Of a stretch of 64,000 nucleotides of DNA, positions 10,771-21,711 are shown piece after piece. The DNA is from Siphonodentalium dalli (taxonomy: Eukaryota; Mollusca; Scaphopoda; Gadilida; Siphonodentaliidae). The position numbers were made by a program, and so were the translations under genes. Numbering within the stretch: position 1 is the stretch's first letter; each line of letters starts with the position of its first letter. The DNA lies in NCBI GenBank assembly GCA_032622095.1, contig CP136061.1, positions 87,720,983 to 87,784,982 of the forward strand, given 5' to 3'. The notes beneath the pieces are model-generated. The model was not told the origin of the DNA. It saw nothing but the letters and a program-made list of their open reading frames with translations, and did no database searches.

Positions 10771-11063
10771 TGTCCCCCGAAAAATTTATTTTTGGGGGAC
10801 TATAGAAATGGGGTCCGTCCGTTCGTCCGTCCGTCCGTCACACTTTTGAGTACCTTCATGGTGTAATCATCTCCTCCTACAGATTTCATCCCAGAGATTT
10901 GTAACTTCAGAATATTGTTGCCCATATAATGAAGATGTGCAACATGTGTATAGATGACGGAAAAATTAATTTTTTGACAGAGTTAGTAACCCCTTTCGAC
11001 TTAGATTTTTTTTTTTTATTTCTTCAACAAAGCGGCATCGACTTGTCAGGTTTTCGGGGGACA
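10771..11063 (+). mobile_element. Tandem-core element A (TGTCCCCCGA ends)
   Basis: It starts with a hairpin from TGTCCCCCGAAAAA and TTTTTGGGGGAC, then a GTCC microsatellite (10813-10839), one core unit from TACCTTCATGGTGTAATCAT, and a closing TTTTCGGGGGACA that is the exact complement of the first 13 bases. The core ends in a GAGTTAGTAACCCCTTTCGA box followed by CTTAGA. No coding frame. Confidence 0.7.
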
Positions 11064-11254
11064 CTGGTCTGCTGACCTTTTATTTCTGTTTATGGTGGTT
11101 TTAATGGATGTGACTATTTTCAGGGCTTAAAATTCATACGAGGATCAGAATTGTTTCTCGCAAAGTCAAGTTTGATTCTCGCATACATACATGCATCTCT
11201 GCTTTGTTATATAAAAATGTAATATTCATAGCTATTAGGGTGTTTTTTTCAGGG

Positions 11255-11870
11255 GTGTTATTTTCGGGGGACTAAAGAAACGGGCTCCGTCCGTTCATCC
11301 GTCTGGGCGTTCGTCCGTCCGTCACACTTTTGAGTACCTTCATGGTGTAATCATCTCCTCCTACAGATTTCATCCCAGAGATTTGAAACTTCAGAATATT
11401 GTTACCCATATATTGAAGATGTGCAACATGTATATAGATGACGGAAAAAAAATTTGTTTGACAGAGTTAGTAACCCCTTTCGACTTAGACTTAGACTTAG
11501 AAATTTTTTATAATTTTCAGTTTGAGGGTACCTTCATGGTGTAATCAACTCCTCCTACAGATTTGATTGTAGATATTTAAAAATTCAGAGTATTGTTAAC
11601 TACATATTGGAGATGTGCAACATGTATACAGATGACGGAAAAATTATATTTTTATGGAGTTATTAACCCTTTTCGACTTTTTTAATAATTTTCTGTATGA
11701 GGGTACCTTCATGGTGTAATCAACTCCTCCTATAGTTTTGATCATAGATATTTGAAACTTCAGAGTATTGTTACCCACATATTGGAGATGTGCAACATGT
11801 ATATAGATGATGGAAAAATTAATTTTTTATGGAGTTATTAACCCTTTTTTACTTAGAAAATTGCGCAATT
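11255..11870 (+). mobile_element. Tandem-core element A-related array, end-truncated
   Basis: Three core units start at 11335, 11529 and 11704 (TACCTTCATGGTGTAAT), about 175-194 bp apart, preceded by ATTTTCGGGGGACT and a GTCC microsatellite. The usual 5' hairpin and 3' terminus are missing. Each unit closes with a GAGTTATTAACCC-type box and CGACTT or TACTTAGA. Confidence 0.65.
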
Positions 11871-12171
11871 GCATGATGTCGATGATGATCAATTAATAGA
11901 AAGGTACCAACACAGCATGTTATAAACATATCACAATTAGGGAGTGTTTACTGATAAACTTTAATCAATACGAAACACACAAGTTGGCAACACATGAATA
12001 ATTTAAGTACCGAAAATTCGATACTTTTAGTTTTGATTCGGTATGGTAAATTGGTATTACGCTGATACCGATACCGCACACTAAATGTCGAGTACCGCCC
12101 ATCTCTGAATAATTGTCAACTTATATGTGATAATCATCTGACAAATACAAGAAAAGAGTTCTGCCCTCATA

Positions 12172-12383
12172 CAGTAATGCCCTAAATATTCGACTCCTTA
12201 ACCACATCAGAATTATGGGTAATTTTTCAGTATTTAGTCGGAATATGGCTTGTTGCCATTCATCGGAAAGCTCTCACTGAGAGCTTTCCACTGAATGGCA
12301 ACAAGACATATTTCCGACTAAATCATGAAAAATTACCCATAATTCTGCTGTGGTTAAGGTGTTGATTATTCAGGGCATTTCTG
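12172..12383. mobile_element. Palindromic mariner-like MITE, copy 2
   Basis: A palindrome of 212 bp flanked by TA (12170-12171, 12384-12385), clearly the same family as 5034-5251. It ends 88 bp before exon c. Confidence 0.85.
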
Positions 12384-12471
12384 TACATCTCTGAATAAGT
12401 ACTACCGGTATATTTGCTGTATATATTAGTGATAAACCTGTATATATTAGTGATTAACCTGTATATTTTAG

Positions 12472-12647
12472 ATGGGACAACATTGGGGTGGAAGCAATGC
12501 TTTTGGATGATGGACTAGATTTCATAGATGATAAAAGCTTTGTATCGAAACAGAGAATCTCGTACAATGACATGTTGCATCTACTGAACCTGAAGTACCA
12601 TCTCCTCCAGGATACGATTGTGAAACAGATGTCTGTATATGCTGCAG
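12472..12647 (+). CDS. Exon c of the same gene
   Basis: A 176-bp segment between a TATTTTAG acceptor and a GCAG/GTTAGA donor (12648). It takes the two bases left by exon b and reads WDNIGVEAMLLDDGLDFIDD and on to MLHLLNLKYHLLQDTIVKQM, ending with one base over. Leucine-rich heptad-like spacing suggests a helical or coiled-coil stretch. Not recognised as a named family. Confidence 0.65.
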
Positions 12648-12685
12648 GTTAGAATCACTATAATAATACCCCCACGATTGAAGTA

Positions 12686-12893
12686 CAGTAGTGCCCTAAA
12701 TAATCAACTCCTTAACCACAGTAGAATTATGGGGAACTTTTCGGGAAATATGGCTTATTGCCATTCATCGGAAAGCTCTCACTGAGAGCTTTCCGATGAA
12801 TGGCAACAAGCCATATTTCTGACTAAATCCTGAAAAGTTACCCATAATTCTGCTGTTGTTAAGGAGTCGATTATTTAGGCATTACTAGTACTG
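12686..12893. mobile_element. Palindromic mariner-like MITE, copy 3
   Basis: A palindrome of 208 bp flanked by TA (12684-12685, 12894-12895), beginning CAGTAGTGCCCTAAATAATC. It starts 38 bp after exon c, so that exon is bracketed by two copies of the same palindrome. Confidence 0.85.
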
Positions 12894-12895
12894 TA

Positions 12896-14250
12896 AATGG
12901 TGGGTATGCTGGATTACATGTGTTTATGTCCGTCTGACAATCCATCTGTCAGACCAGATATCTCAGTCATACATTATCAAATCTCAATAAAATTTGGTAA
13001 GGTTGTTAGATATCAGGATGGCTTTTAGATAAGTATCCAATGATGTGGTTCAAATTTTCCATTCCACTCAGACCTGTTAATCTTAAAAAACAGGAAATTA
13101 GTTATTATTTTCCTGGATTTTGGGGCTATCATTATATTTTGAAAATGGAAGTTCTTGTGCATATACAAGCAACAAAAAATTATAATATTATAAAAAACAC
13201 CCACAGTTTCCAAGATTATTTATATTCAAAAACTTTCAAAAACTAACAAGGTTGATAAAAGGTATCCCTATAAAATATTCATTACTAACAAGGGTAACAT
13301 TAACTGTTTTATGGTATGCACTATATTTTAAGTTGATAATAAACCTAACACTAACACTAACACTAACTCTGACATCTGAGATCATCATGACCTATCTAAT
13401 AAGATTCCTGGGGTCAAATTACCCATATGTCAAAATATTCAGTTCCGGCGGTCAAACCGTTTGTCACCATTAGCCAAATATATATAAAATAATTATTAGT
13501 GCCTTTTTAAGACATCTAAGTTGTACGGGACCTATCTAATAATGCTCACTGGGTCAAATTATCCTTATATACAAATTTTCAGTTCCAATGGTCCAACCGT
13601 TTGGTCACCTATAAACGGACAAACAAACAAATTTTTTATTAGTTTTATTAGTATTGATTTATAGCAAAAACAAATTGTGTGTTAGATAACAGAGAACCTA
13701 CTTTCAATTTACTTTAGATCTCGCGAAATTAAAAGTTCACATAGGTTCATATTGAAAAGCGTAATTCGGGAATGGGTTATTGTATTACATTTTAAAGTCA
13801 AAACATTTGCATTGTTGAATTTAGCATGCCAATGAACCTTAAAGTGATGTGAAACACTCCAGTATAGTGATTAAATAGAAATGGTGAGAATTATCTTCCT
13901 CATAGTAGTTATATTTTACAAGTATTATTTCCAAATTGACAATACACATCATCATTCTTATATATTAATGAAATGCAGTGACTCTCGATGGTGAAAACAT
14001 TTTCGTAAGTTTATCGACGATAGTTGCGTCCCAAATCTAAAAGTAAATATTTACATTTGAGCATAGTTCGGACGATGTTTTCTATTGGTGGTACTGTCAT
14101 TTTGCTTCAGATTTTCGGCTATATTAGTATAATGTTACATTTCCCCAGTTGGCATGCCACCTGCATACTAACTTATCAGTTTCACGTACCCCTAACAAGT
14201 CCATAATATGTCTTTAATGAAGAACATGTTTATATAATAATCACCTTTGT
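12896..14250. other. Intronic stretch with a diverged direct repeat
   Basis: No exon found. An (AACACT)-like microsatellite lies at about 13345-13370. Two diverged copies of a ~125-bp block follow (near 13376-13472 and 13510-13610), both with GACCTATCTAATAA, GGGTCAAATTA and a TTCAGTTCC / GTC-AACCGTTTG box. Confidence 0.45.
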
Positions 14251-14258
14251 CGCTTAAC

Positions 14259-15006
14259 TAGGGCTGGCCGGTATTTCAATATATTGAAACTGTGCGTGAA
14301 ATAAAATATCAATATTATATCGCATCCACGATTTTATCATATCATAAGACGGTTACAGTCCAATAGTTGAATACTTGAAAGTAGGCTTTCTCGGTTGATT
14401 CTATTTCTTCTCCTGCCATTCTCTTTATCTTATTGTTACCAATGACGACAGACACATTGACAGCGACAGTTGTATTTTGGGCTTATTTAGACAAATAAAC
14501 CCACATACTGTCCCATGGACCATCGTACCTATATCCGTTACGTAAATATTTATGCGCTCCAAGAAGACATTCTATTTGCAGAAGTGATGCTATGGGTGAT
14601 TGTTGAATGGTCAATAATGTTAAACGATTAATTATGATACTCTTGTTTGCATGTTCAATAGTTCATTAAAAATGTTCTGTAATTGTTTGTATGAGCGTGC
14701 TGATGTCCACGTGCTGGGGTCTCCATAAGTAAACAGGAAGTAATCAGGACACTGTAAGCCTTTAATTTGCTCAATGTTGTTGCAAACCCAGGAGTCAGAA
14801 TGGCAGGAACTTAATAGAATGGGCACATGCAAATGATGTAATAGATTACTCATTTACTGCCTGGCTATAATGAAAACCCCGGAGTGTTATATCTCTCGTT
14901 TAAAACGTGATTTCACGGTGTATTTTTCATTCAATAAAACCGTATATTGTGATGTTATTTTGGAAAAATAGCGGTTTATAAAAACATCAATATCGCCCGG
15001 CCCTAA
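14259..15006. mobile_element. Non-autonomous hAT-like element (8-bp TSD)
   Basis: The left end TAGGGCTGGCCGGTATT and the inverted right end TTAGGGCCGGGCGATATT match imperfectly, and the flanks carry an exact 8-bp duplication CGCTTAAC (14251-14258 and 15007-15014). Both features fit hAT. The 748-bp interior has no transposase; the 73-codon minus-strand frame inside it is not convincing. Confidence 0.8.
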
Positions 15007-15140
15007 CGCTTAACTCAAATCTAGGTGCTGCTATGAGACTCGGCGATTCAACAGCGAGAGTCAAACTCATACCAAATATTGTGGATTTTTCTTTTACATG
15101 AATGCTAAATATTATACTGTTTTTCTTCCCTGCACTTTTT

Positions 15141-16450
15141 AGCTCAACTTTACAATGTAAAGTTTGAGCTATTGCCATGGGTTGGCGTCCATCGTCCATG
15201 TACCTGTGCATATGTGCATCAACAAATTCCTTCTGCATGCCCTACAGGCCGCATCCCTCATCTGATCTTCACCAAATCTCATATGTAGCTTCAGGGTGAC
15301 CTATTGATGGGAGCTATAGAATTGTTCTGAATTTTGATGAAAAACATGGGCACCAGCAACCATCTTGGATTTCAAATTTGAATCCATCGGCAAACCATAC
15401 AGCCCATTTTTATGGCCGGATCATTGTTTAATTTTGCAGACACGATTGTGATCACCTGTAAATGGGAGCTATCGAATTTGAAAAATTTTCGATGAAAAAC
15501 ATGGCTGCCAGCAGCCATCTTGGATTTTACTCTTTGCATGACTAAATATTTTAGTGGCGCACTTTACAGACCACATCCCACATCCAATCATCACCAAACT
15601 TCAAAAGGATCTTCGGGGTGACCTCTAGATGGGAGCCTGCTATTTTGACCGAATTTTTTAATAAACATGGTCACCAGCAGCCATCTCCGTATTTATTGGA
15701 GAGTTGCTTTGAAAATTTAAGGCATGTTTAGAATCACCTCTAGATGGGAGATATCAAATGTAAACAATTTTCTATGTAAAACATGGCACTTCAGACATCT
15801 TGGATTTTACTCTTTGCATGATTAAATCTTTTTGCACACCCTGCAGACCACATCCCTCATCTGATGATCACCAAACTTCATACGATCTTCGGGGTGACCA
15901 CTAGATGGGAGCCTTCTATTTTGACGGAAATTTGTTAAAAACATGGCCGCTAGCGGGCATTTTGGAATTTACTCTTTGTATGACTAAATCCTTCGGCACA
16001 CCCTACATATGACATCCCTCATCCGATCATTACCAAACAAAACATGGCGCCGCAGACATCTTGGATTTTACTCTTTGCATCTAAATCTTTTTGCACACCC
16101 TACAGACCACATCCTCATCTGATGATCACCAAACTTCATGCGATCTTCGGGGTGAACTCTAGATGGGAGCCTTCTATTTTGACCAAATTTGTTAAAAACA
16201 TGGCCATCTTGGAATTTACTCTTTGTATGACTAAAACCTTCGGCACACCCTACATACCACATCCCTCATCGGATCATTACGAAAATTAATATGGATCTTC
16301 GGGTGACCTCTTGATGGGAGCCTCCTATTTTGACCGAAATTCATTGAAAAGCTGTCAGTGGCCATCTTGGACTTAAAAGTTCAAATCCATTAACAGATCG
16401 TACTGTTTCATTGCTCATCACAAAAATTTAACTTCTTCCCAAGTTGAGCT
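15141..16450 (+). mobile_element. Tandem-core element C (AGCTCAACTT ends)
   Basis: It begins AGCTCAACTT within a near-perfect hairpin (15141-15170) and ends AAGTTGAGCT, the exact complement of its first ten bases. Between lie about eight degenerate core units recognisable by CATCTTGGATTTTACTCTTT-like starts at 15361, 15516, 15682, 15796, 15958, 16057, 16205 and 16363, with conserved CACCAAACTTCA and GGGGTGACCTCTAGATGGGA boxes. No coding frame. It ends 36 bp before exon d. Confidence 0.75.
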
Positions 16451-16486
16451 ACAGTGTCATTGATACTTTCATTATATATATTCCAG

Positions 16487-16563
16487 GCTATGACTTTCAA
16501 TTGTTTCCACATGCCAAGTTAGACTATGAGGCAACAAATGTTACTATTTATACTGCAAACCAT
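16487..16563 (+). CDS. Exon d of the same gene (tentative)
   Basis: A 77-bp segment between a TATATTCCAG acceptor and a GTATGT donor (16564). It takes one base from exon c and reads YDFQLFPHAKLDYEATNVTI followed by YTANH, ending in phase 0. Exon e needs one carried base, so the phases do not join. Either a donor is misplaced, a base is wrong in the assembly, or one of the two is not used together with the other. Confidence 0.5.
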
Positions 16564-16754
16564 GTATGTTCCTCAATTGACAATATCTCTTTTATATTAC
16601 CTTTAATTTCATCACATCAAACTTTTCAACTGGTTTTCGTTTGGGGATATCAATATTATTTTGTCATCAAAATAAATTATTGTAAAAATTTATATTGTTG
16701 GATGTTTTTCATTTAGTTGAATTGAAGTAAATTTGATCAGTTTTAATCTTGCAG

Positions 16755-17009
16755 CTGTTGACAGTGAAGAGGGTGAGATTTACAGTGATATCAGTAAGCA
16801 GCTCGACCAATGGAAACAGGAATCTGACTACGCAGATAATGTTATGTGTCTGCCTGGGTCAAGTTGTCCAGTACCTCACACCTTGCTTGCTCTGCTTGGA
16901 GAGATAAAAGACAAAGACGAATTGAGATACAACAGCCTGATGAACAAGGATCATCCAGAAGGAATATCGAAGGAAAAGATGAAAGCAGAATATCAGCAAT
17001 GCATTAGTG
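16755..17009 (+). CDS. Exon e of the same gene
   Basis: A 255-bp segment from a CTTGCAG acceptor to a TAGTG/GTATAT donor (17010). The open frame reads VDSEEGEIYSDISKQLDQWK and continues through SSCPVPHTLLALLGEIKDKD to QQCISG. It requires one base from the previous exon and leaves one base, which fits exon f exactly. Hydrophilic and mostly helical. If the donor is not used, the frame would stop at 17042-17044, a possible alternative end. Confidence 0.65.
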
Positions 17010-17235
17010 GTATATTTCTAGCCTGCAACACAATAAATGGATAGAATCAAATATAATTTGGCCCAGGCCGCCCTTGAAATTGGTATTATTTCTTCTTCGG
17101 CATTGCTTTAGAATTGCATTTTTAAAGATGGGTTGAGGTGTTCTCAAGGGGTTGAGAGAACTCTTAATTTTGTTTTTATGATTTACTATATAGTTGCTCT
17201 TTCTAAAGACAGTACAGTTACCTTATTCACATTTT

Positions 17236-18080
17236 TGTCCCCCGAATTTTTTTTTCTGGGGGACTATTAAAATAGCCGGTGTCCGGATGATAACTTTAGT
17301 TTCGGTTATTAGATCAAAAGCAAATTTCATAGGTGAGTTTATCAGACCAAAATACAGGTCACGTTCGAATATGGGTTTGCTCCGCTCATTTTTGCGAGAG
17401 TTATGGCCCTTTTTTTACTTAGAATCTTGTAATTTTCTTGTTTCCGGATGATAACTTCAGTTTGTGTGATCATATCTGAACCAAATTTGGTATGTGAGTT
17501 TATCAGCCCTATATACAGGTGAAATTCGAATATGGGTTTGCTCCGCCGATTTTTGCGAGAGTTGTGGCCCTTTTTCGACTTAGAATCCTGTCAATTTCTG
17601 GTTTCCTGATGATAACTTCAGTTTGTGTGATCATATCTGAATCAAATTTAATATGGTAGTTTATCAGCCCAAAATACAGGTCAGGTTCGAATATGGGTTT
17701 GCTCTGCCCATTTTTGTGAGAGTTATGGCCCTTTTACGACTTAGAATCCTGTCAATTTCTGGTTTCCGGATGATAACTTTAGTTTGTGTGATCATATCTG
17801 AATCAAATTTGGTATATGAGTTTATCAGCTTGAAATACAGATCAAGTTCGAATATGGGTACGATCCACCCATTTTTGTCTGGTTGCTCTCAAATATGGAA
17901 TATTGATTTCTTATATGAAAATATAATATGAACTTTTTTCCGATGATTTCTTATATAGTTTGACGTGTACAATTTCAGGGGACGGTTGGATTGTTCTGAA
18001 ATTTAGTATTGGATTTAGGGTCCTTGTTATTTTTTTCAGAAAAGCTGATGCCCCCAATGAAACCACTTTTTCGGGGGACA
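17236..18080 (+). mobile_element. Tandem-core element B (TGTCCCCCGA ends, 161-bp core x4)
   Basis: It starts TGTCCCCCGAATTTTT in a hairpin with TCTGGGGGAC and closes TTTTTCGGGGGACA. Four core units begin CCGGATGATAACTT (17283, 17444, 17605 as CCTGATGATAACTT, and 17766), a regular 161-bp period. Units end in GAGAGTTATGGCCCTTTTAC and then GACTTAGAATC. Same termini as element A but a different core. The 85- and 92-codon frames here are just repeats read through. Confidence 0.75.
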
Positions 18081-18363
18081 CTGTGGCTGGACGGCCTTTT
18101 ATGTATATCAGTTATAATACCCTTTCTCTATCTGGATATAATTATTTTTGTCTTTTTGTCCTTCATGTACTTTATCCCTTTCTATACTAAATGGATTCTC
18201 CCAGTCAGTTAAAAAGTGTATATCGGAATGGTCTATTATTGATTTGGCGGGATATCAAGGTGATAAACAACAGATAAATAATAGTGCAGGAGGAGCCCTA
18301 TTTATTGAGGGAAATGTTTAGATAATAAGTTCAACAAACGACCTATGAACATTTGCTATGTGA

Positions 18364-19514
18364 TAGAGTTTAATATTTCCCGGTTTATTTTGGATAACGG
18401 AACCGGGACATTTTTCATCCCTGGATCCGGGAAAATTCCCGGTTTATTTGTTGACATCATATTATGATAATAACTTACTGCCGAATGTCAAAATATATAC
18501 ACAACATGGTTTTAATACAACATCTCTTTAATTACTTTTCAAACTTACAGTTGAACAACAAAGTAACACGCGAATCTTGCCGCATTCTTGCGCCATTTAA
18601 GCAAAAATAAACACATGATTGATTTTCACAGTTCATAACTTCATAGTCAAATCGTACTGTAGTTTAGCGTACCGTACCGCTAATGTCATCAATTTAGCAG
18701 AAAGTTCGTTAAGCAACCGTCTGTTTTACGTAGAAGTTTTGCGATAGAACTTCTGTAAAAACAGAAGGTTGCTTAAAGAACTGTCACTTAATCATGAGTT
18801 ATTAGCCTGACGAATGAAATATTCCCAAACCGGCGAGGCATTTTGCCTGCAAGCCATATCCAGTCACTGATTCACTGTATAATAATAACACGATTTACAC
18901 GAACAACACGGCAATGTGACGGCATCAAATGATCTAACTATCGTAAGAAACGTTTGTCAATTGTCATGACTCATGAATGGAGTTATGATGTCGTCATCTT
19001 AAGCGACCTTCACACAGCTTCGCAAACTCGCAACGTTCGGTGCAACCGTGCAAGGTCATTTGAAATATACAACACTGTCTAGACTCTAGATCAAAGAAGT
19101 CCCTGACAAACGGAAAAGCCGCGTCAGTAATGCCATCATGTCGCAGAATCGCATTGATGTGTTTGACCTCAAACGGCGAGTGAGACAATGTTGTCAATTT
19201 CACTGTGTCTGTTTATATTAGTAACACTATCAAATTATCAATGCCGGCCATTCCAGGGTGCCCCAAAAACGTTATAATTACGTGCAGACTGCAGTTAACA
19301 CTAGATATGACGGTAACGAATCTAACGATCAAACGATATACATGATTGTGCTTAAAACGTACATATACACACTATTAAATACACTATATTCCGACTCAAA
19401 TCGCATCACAATGGACGTTTTACATTTCCCGGTTCCCGGTTTTGAAATTCGGATTTCGGGACTTGTCAATTGGAAATCGGGAACCGGGAATTCCCGGTGA
19501 CGAATTAAACTCTA
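18364..19514. mobile_element. Non-autonomous hAT element (8-bp TSD)
   Basis: Flanked by an exact 8-bp duplication CTATGTGA (18356-18363 and 19515-19522). The left end TAGAGTTTAATATTTCCCGG and the inverted right end TAGAGTTTAATTCGTCACCG share 11 terminal bases. Subterminal CCCGGT/ACCGGG repeats stand at both sides (near 18378-18450 and 19425-19498). A hairpin lies near 18705-18770 (TTCGTTAAGCAACC and its complement). The 1151-bp interior has no transposase. Confidence 0.88.
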
Positions 19515-19675
19515 CTATGTGATAACTACTCATCAATGATCATTTAGTATAGAAAGAGTGAAAACACTGATTTCTCGCAATATTCTCCATATGTGAATTA
19601 AACTTACCCCCTGTTTCTTATTTATATAACATTGAGTGACCCAGAGAAATAATTTAATATTTTTGTACATTCCAG

Positions 19676-19910
19676 GGGAGACGACGTGTGGAGCTGTGCT
19701 CTCTGATCTCTTTATAAGACTGAAGGATGAAAAAGAATACATGAGTAGAAGCATTAAATCACACCCAAAGGGGGTAATGTATGGGCTGCATCATCAATAT
19801 GGAATGTTCAACAGGCAGATAACTCTAATCCGAGAGGAGAGAGAGTTTGCTTCAGCTGTGTGGGTTACTGGCCTTGCAGAAAGAGCCCAGGTCCCTGCTA
19901 GAACCCGAAT
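19676..19910 (+). CDS. Exon f of the same gene
   Basis: A 235-bp segment between a CATTCCAG acceptor and a GTATGT donor (19911). It takes one base from exon e and reads GETTCGAVLSDLFIRLKDEK, then a basic and helical part ending AERAQVPARTR. It leaves two bases, so at least one more coding exon follows, perhaps beyond the gap. The family is not recognised. Confidence 0.65.
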
Positions 19911-20248
19911 GTATGTAGCTAATTTGTCCTCATGTAGGGATTTAAAAAATATCTACAATGCCCTTTTCAACATTTGTATTGTACAGTAAAAAATAGTTAT
20001 CTTATAAGGCACAATGAGATTGGTAACCTCAAGGAAAATAATGGTAATATGTTTCTGGGCCAAATGAATAAAAATACTAAATATCAACCCATATAAAATA
20101 TTTTTATTTGCAAATTCATCTAGAATTTCCCTGCAGTTAAAAAAAAACTCATCTTTCATTTATCATCAGTTTGATTTTAGTTAGGTTTCTGTTATGTAAT
20201 GGTTAAAACGTAATTGAATTGAGATTCTATATATTTCTTAACAAATTA

Positions 20249-21085
20249 ATATACCCTCCGCAACTAGGTTGTGGGGGTGTATACTGGAATCCGCTTAGCT
20301 GTCTGTCGATCCGTCATCCGTCCACCTGTCGTTTTTGAATCATTTTCCGAGAAACTTGGCACAGGCATCAACCACCATGGGAACCTGTGCACTTGCGATT
20401 TTAATGTTGGTCAGACTTATATTCGTAGAGTTATTTGGCCTTCTTGACAGAATATTTTGAATCGTCGACACAATTTTGTCCAGAGTTTTTCTCAGTTGTT
20501 TATGAATCTTTTTTTGTTAAACTTTGCACAGACATCAACCACCATGGGAACCTGTGCACCTGCAATTTTAAAGTCGGTCAGACTTATTTTGGCAGAGTTG
20601 TTGGCCTTCTGTACATAGAATATTTTCATTTTTCTCATCCGCCATCCGCTGTGGACACAAATTTGTCCATAGTTTTTCTCAGTCGTTTTATAATCATTTT
20701 CCGTGAAACTTGGCACAGACATCAACCACAATGGGAACCTGTGTACCTGCGATTTTAATGTTGGTCAGACTTATTTTGGCGGAGTTATTGGCCTTCTTGA
20801 CTTAGAATATTTTCATTTTTCTCAGTAATATTTTTCACGGTGAAGATGATCTCTCATTTTAACTATATCCTAGGTTATCTGTAAGTATTTTACTGTTGAT
20901 ATCTAACCTGCCACCAGATCATATGTCTGTTGAATACATGTCATCTATATTTTTACATCTGATTGACCTGAAAAATCCTCTGACCTCTATGACATTTTAT
21001 CCTTGCTACAATCTGGAATGCAGGGTCGTCCATCCATCCGTGGACAAGCTTTGTCCGGAGTTTTTCTCAGTCATTTTTGAATAAT
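20249..21085 (+). mobile_element. Tandem-core element D
   Basis: It starts with a hairpin (TATACCCTCCGCAAC and GTTGTGGGGGTGTATA), then a CCGTC-rich part, then core units carrying GAAACTTGGCACAGACATCA and ACCATGGGAACCTGTGCACC at 20374, 20541 and 20727 (about 167-186 bp apart), with a last partial unit ending near 21085. Units close with GAGTTATTGGCCTTCTTGAC and then TTAGAATATTT, similar to elements A and B. The right end is not defined. The 107-codon frame here is repeat read-through. Confidence 0.65.
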
Positions 21086-21711
21086 TGTGCACCTGCAATG
21101 GGTATCTGATATTTTATAATTCTCACTTAATGTTTACCGACATGTGAAACATCTTAGTGTTTTAAAAACATGTGGGGTATCCTTAGTTACATTGGGACAG
21201 TTATACCTCTAGTTGGATTTTATCCCAATAAAATTATCTATAAATACACTAATTCCTAGAATTCTAGTGGATTGGGGGGGGGGGGGTGAAAAATCTGGTT
21301 ACCTCCCTCATAAAATTTTCATATATAAGGCCATTAATAAAATATCTGTGTTTGCAGGCAATTAGATCTCAATTTTGAGGTGAGGGAGGGAGGCTATTTA
21401 TTTTTTTAAATATCTCAAAATCTGGAAACATACTCCAGAAACAAACAAAAATTAATTTTTGTTGTTCAAATCCAATATTTATACCAAAAAATATTGAATA
21501 AAATGTTGAACAAGGCGTTTTAAAAAGAAAATTTCAATGATGAGGGAGGTGCCTGGGAACACAGAATTTTATTTATTTGGCCTATTTGTCTGAGAATATG
21601 GGTATCTATTTTAACATCCCTATTGTAGGAGTAAAACTATGGGAAGACAACAGTAGTTGTTAATAATTATACAATTATATGTCTGTAACTTTACTTATTA
21701 CAGGACATATT
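21086..21711. other. Non-coding stretch, no gene seen
   Basis: AT-rich sequence with a G run near 21274-21287. A weak direct repeat around GAGGGAGG and AAATTTTCA blocks is visible (21300-21545). No splice-bounded open segment found. Confidence 0.35.

Noticed and set aside
10810-10840. GTCC microsatellite as an independent simple repeat
   Set aside because: It is an internal part of tandem-core element A and recurs in the neighbouring copy at 11285-11325.
13340-13375. Telomere-like repeat (CTAACA type)
   Set aside because: It is a few copies of AACACT, not TTAGGG or its complement, and lies within an intron.
17194-17451. 85-codon frame as a small gene
   Set aside because: It overlaps the start of tandem-core element B and reads its hairpin and first core unit.
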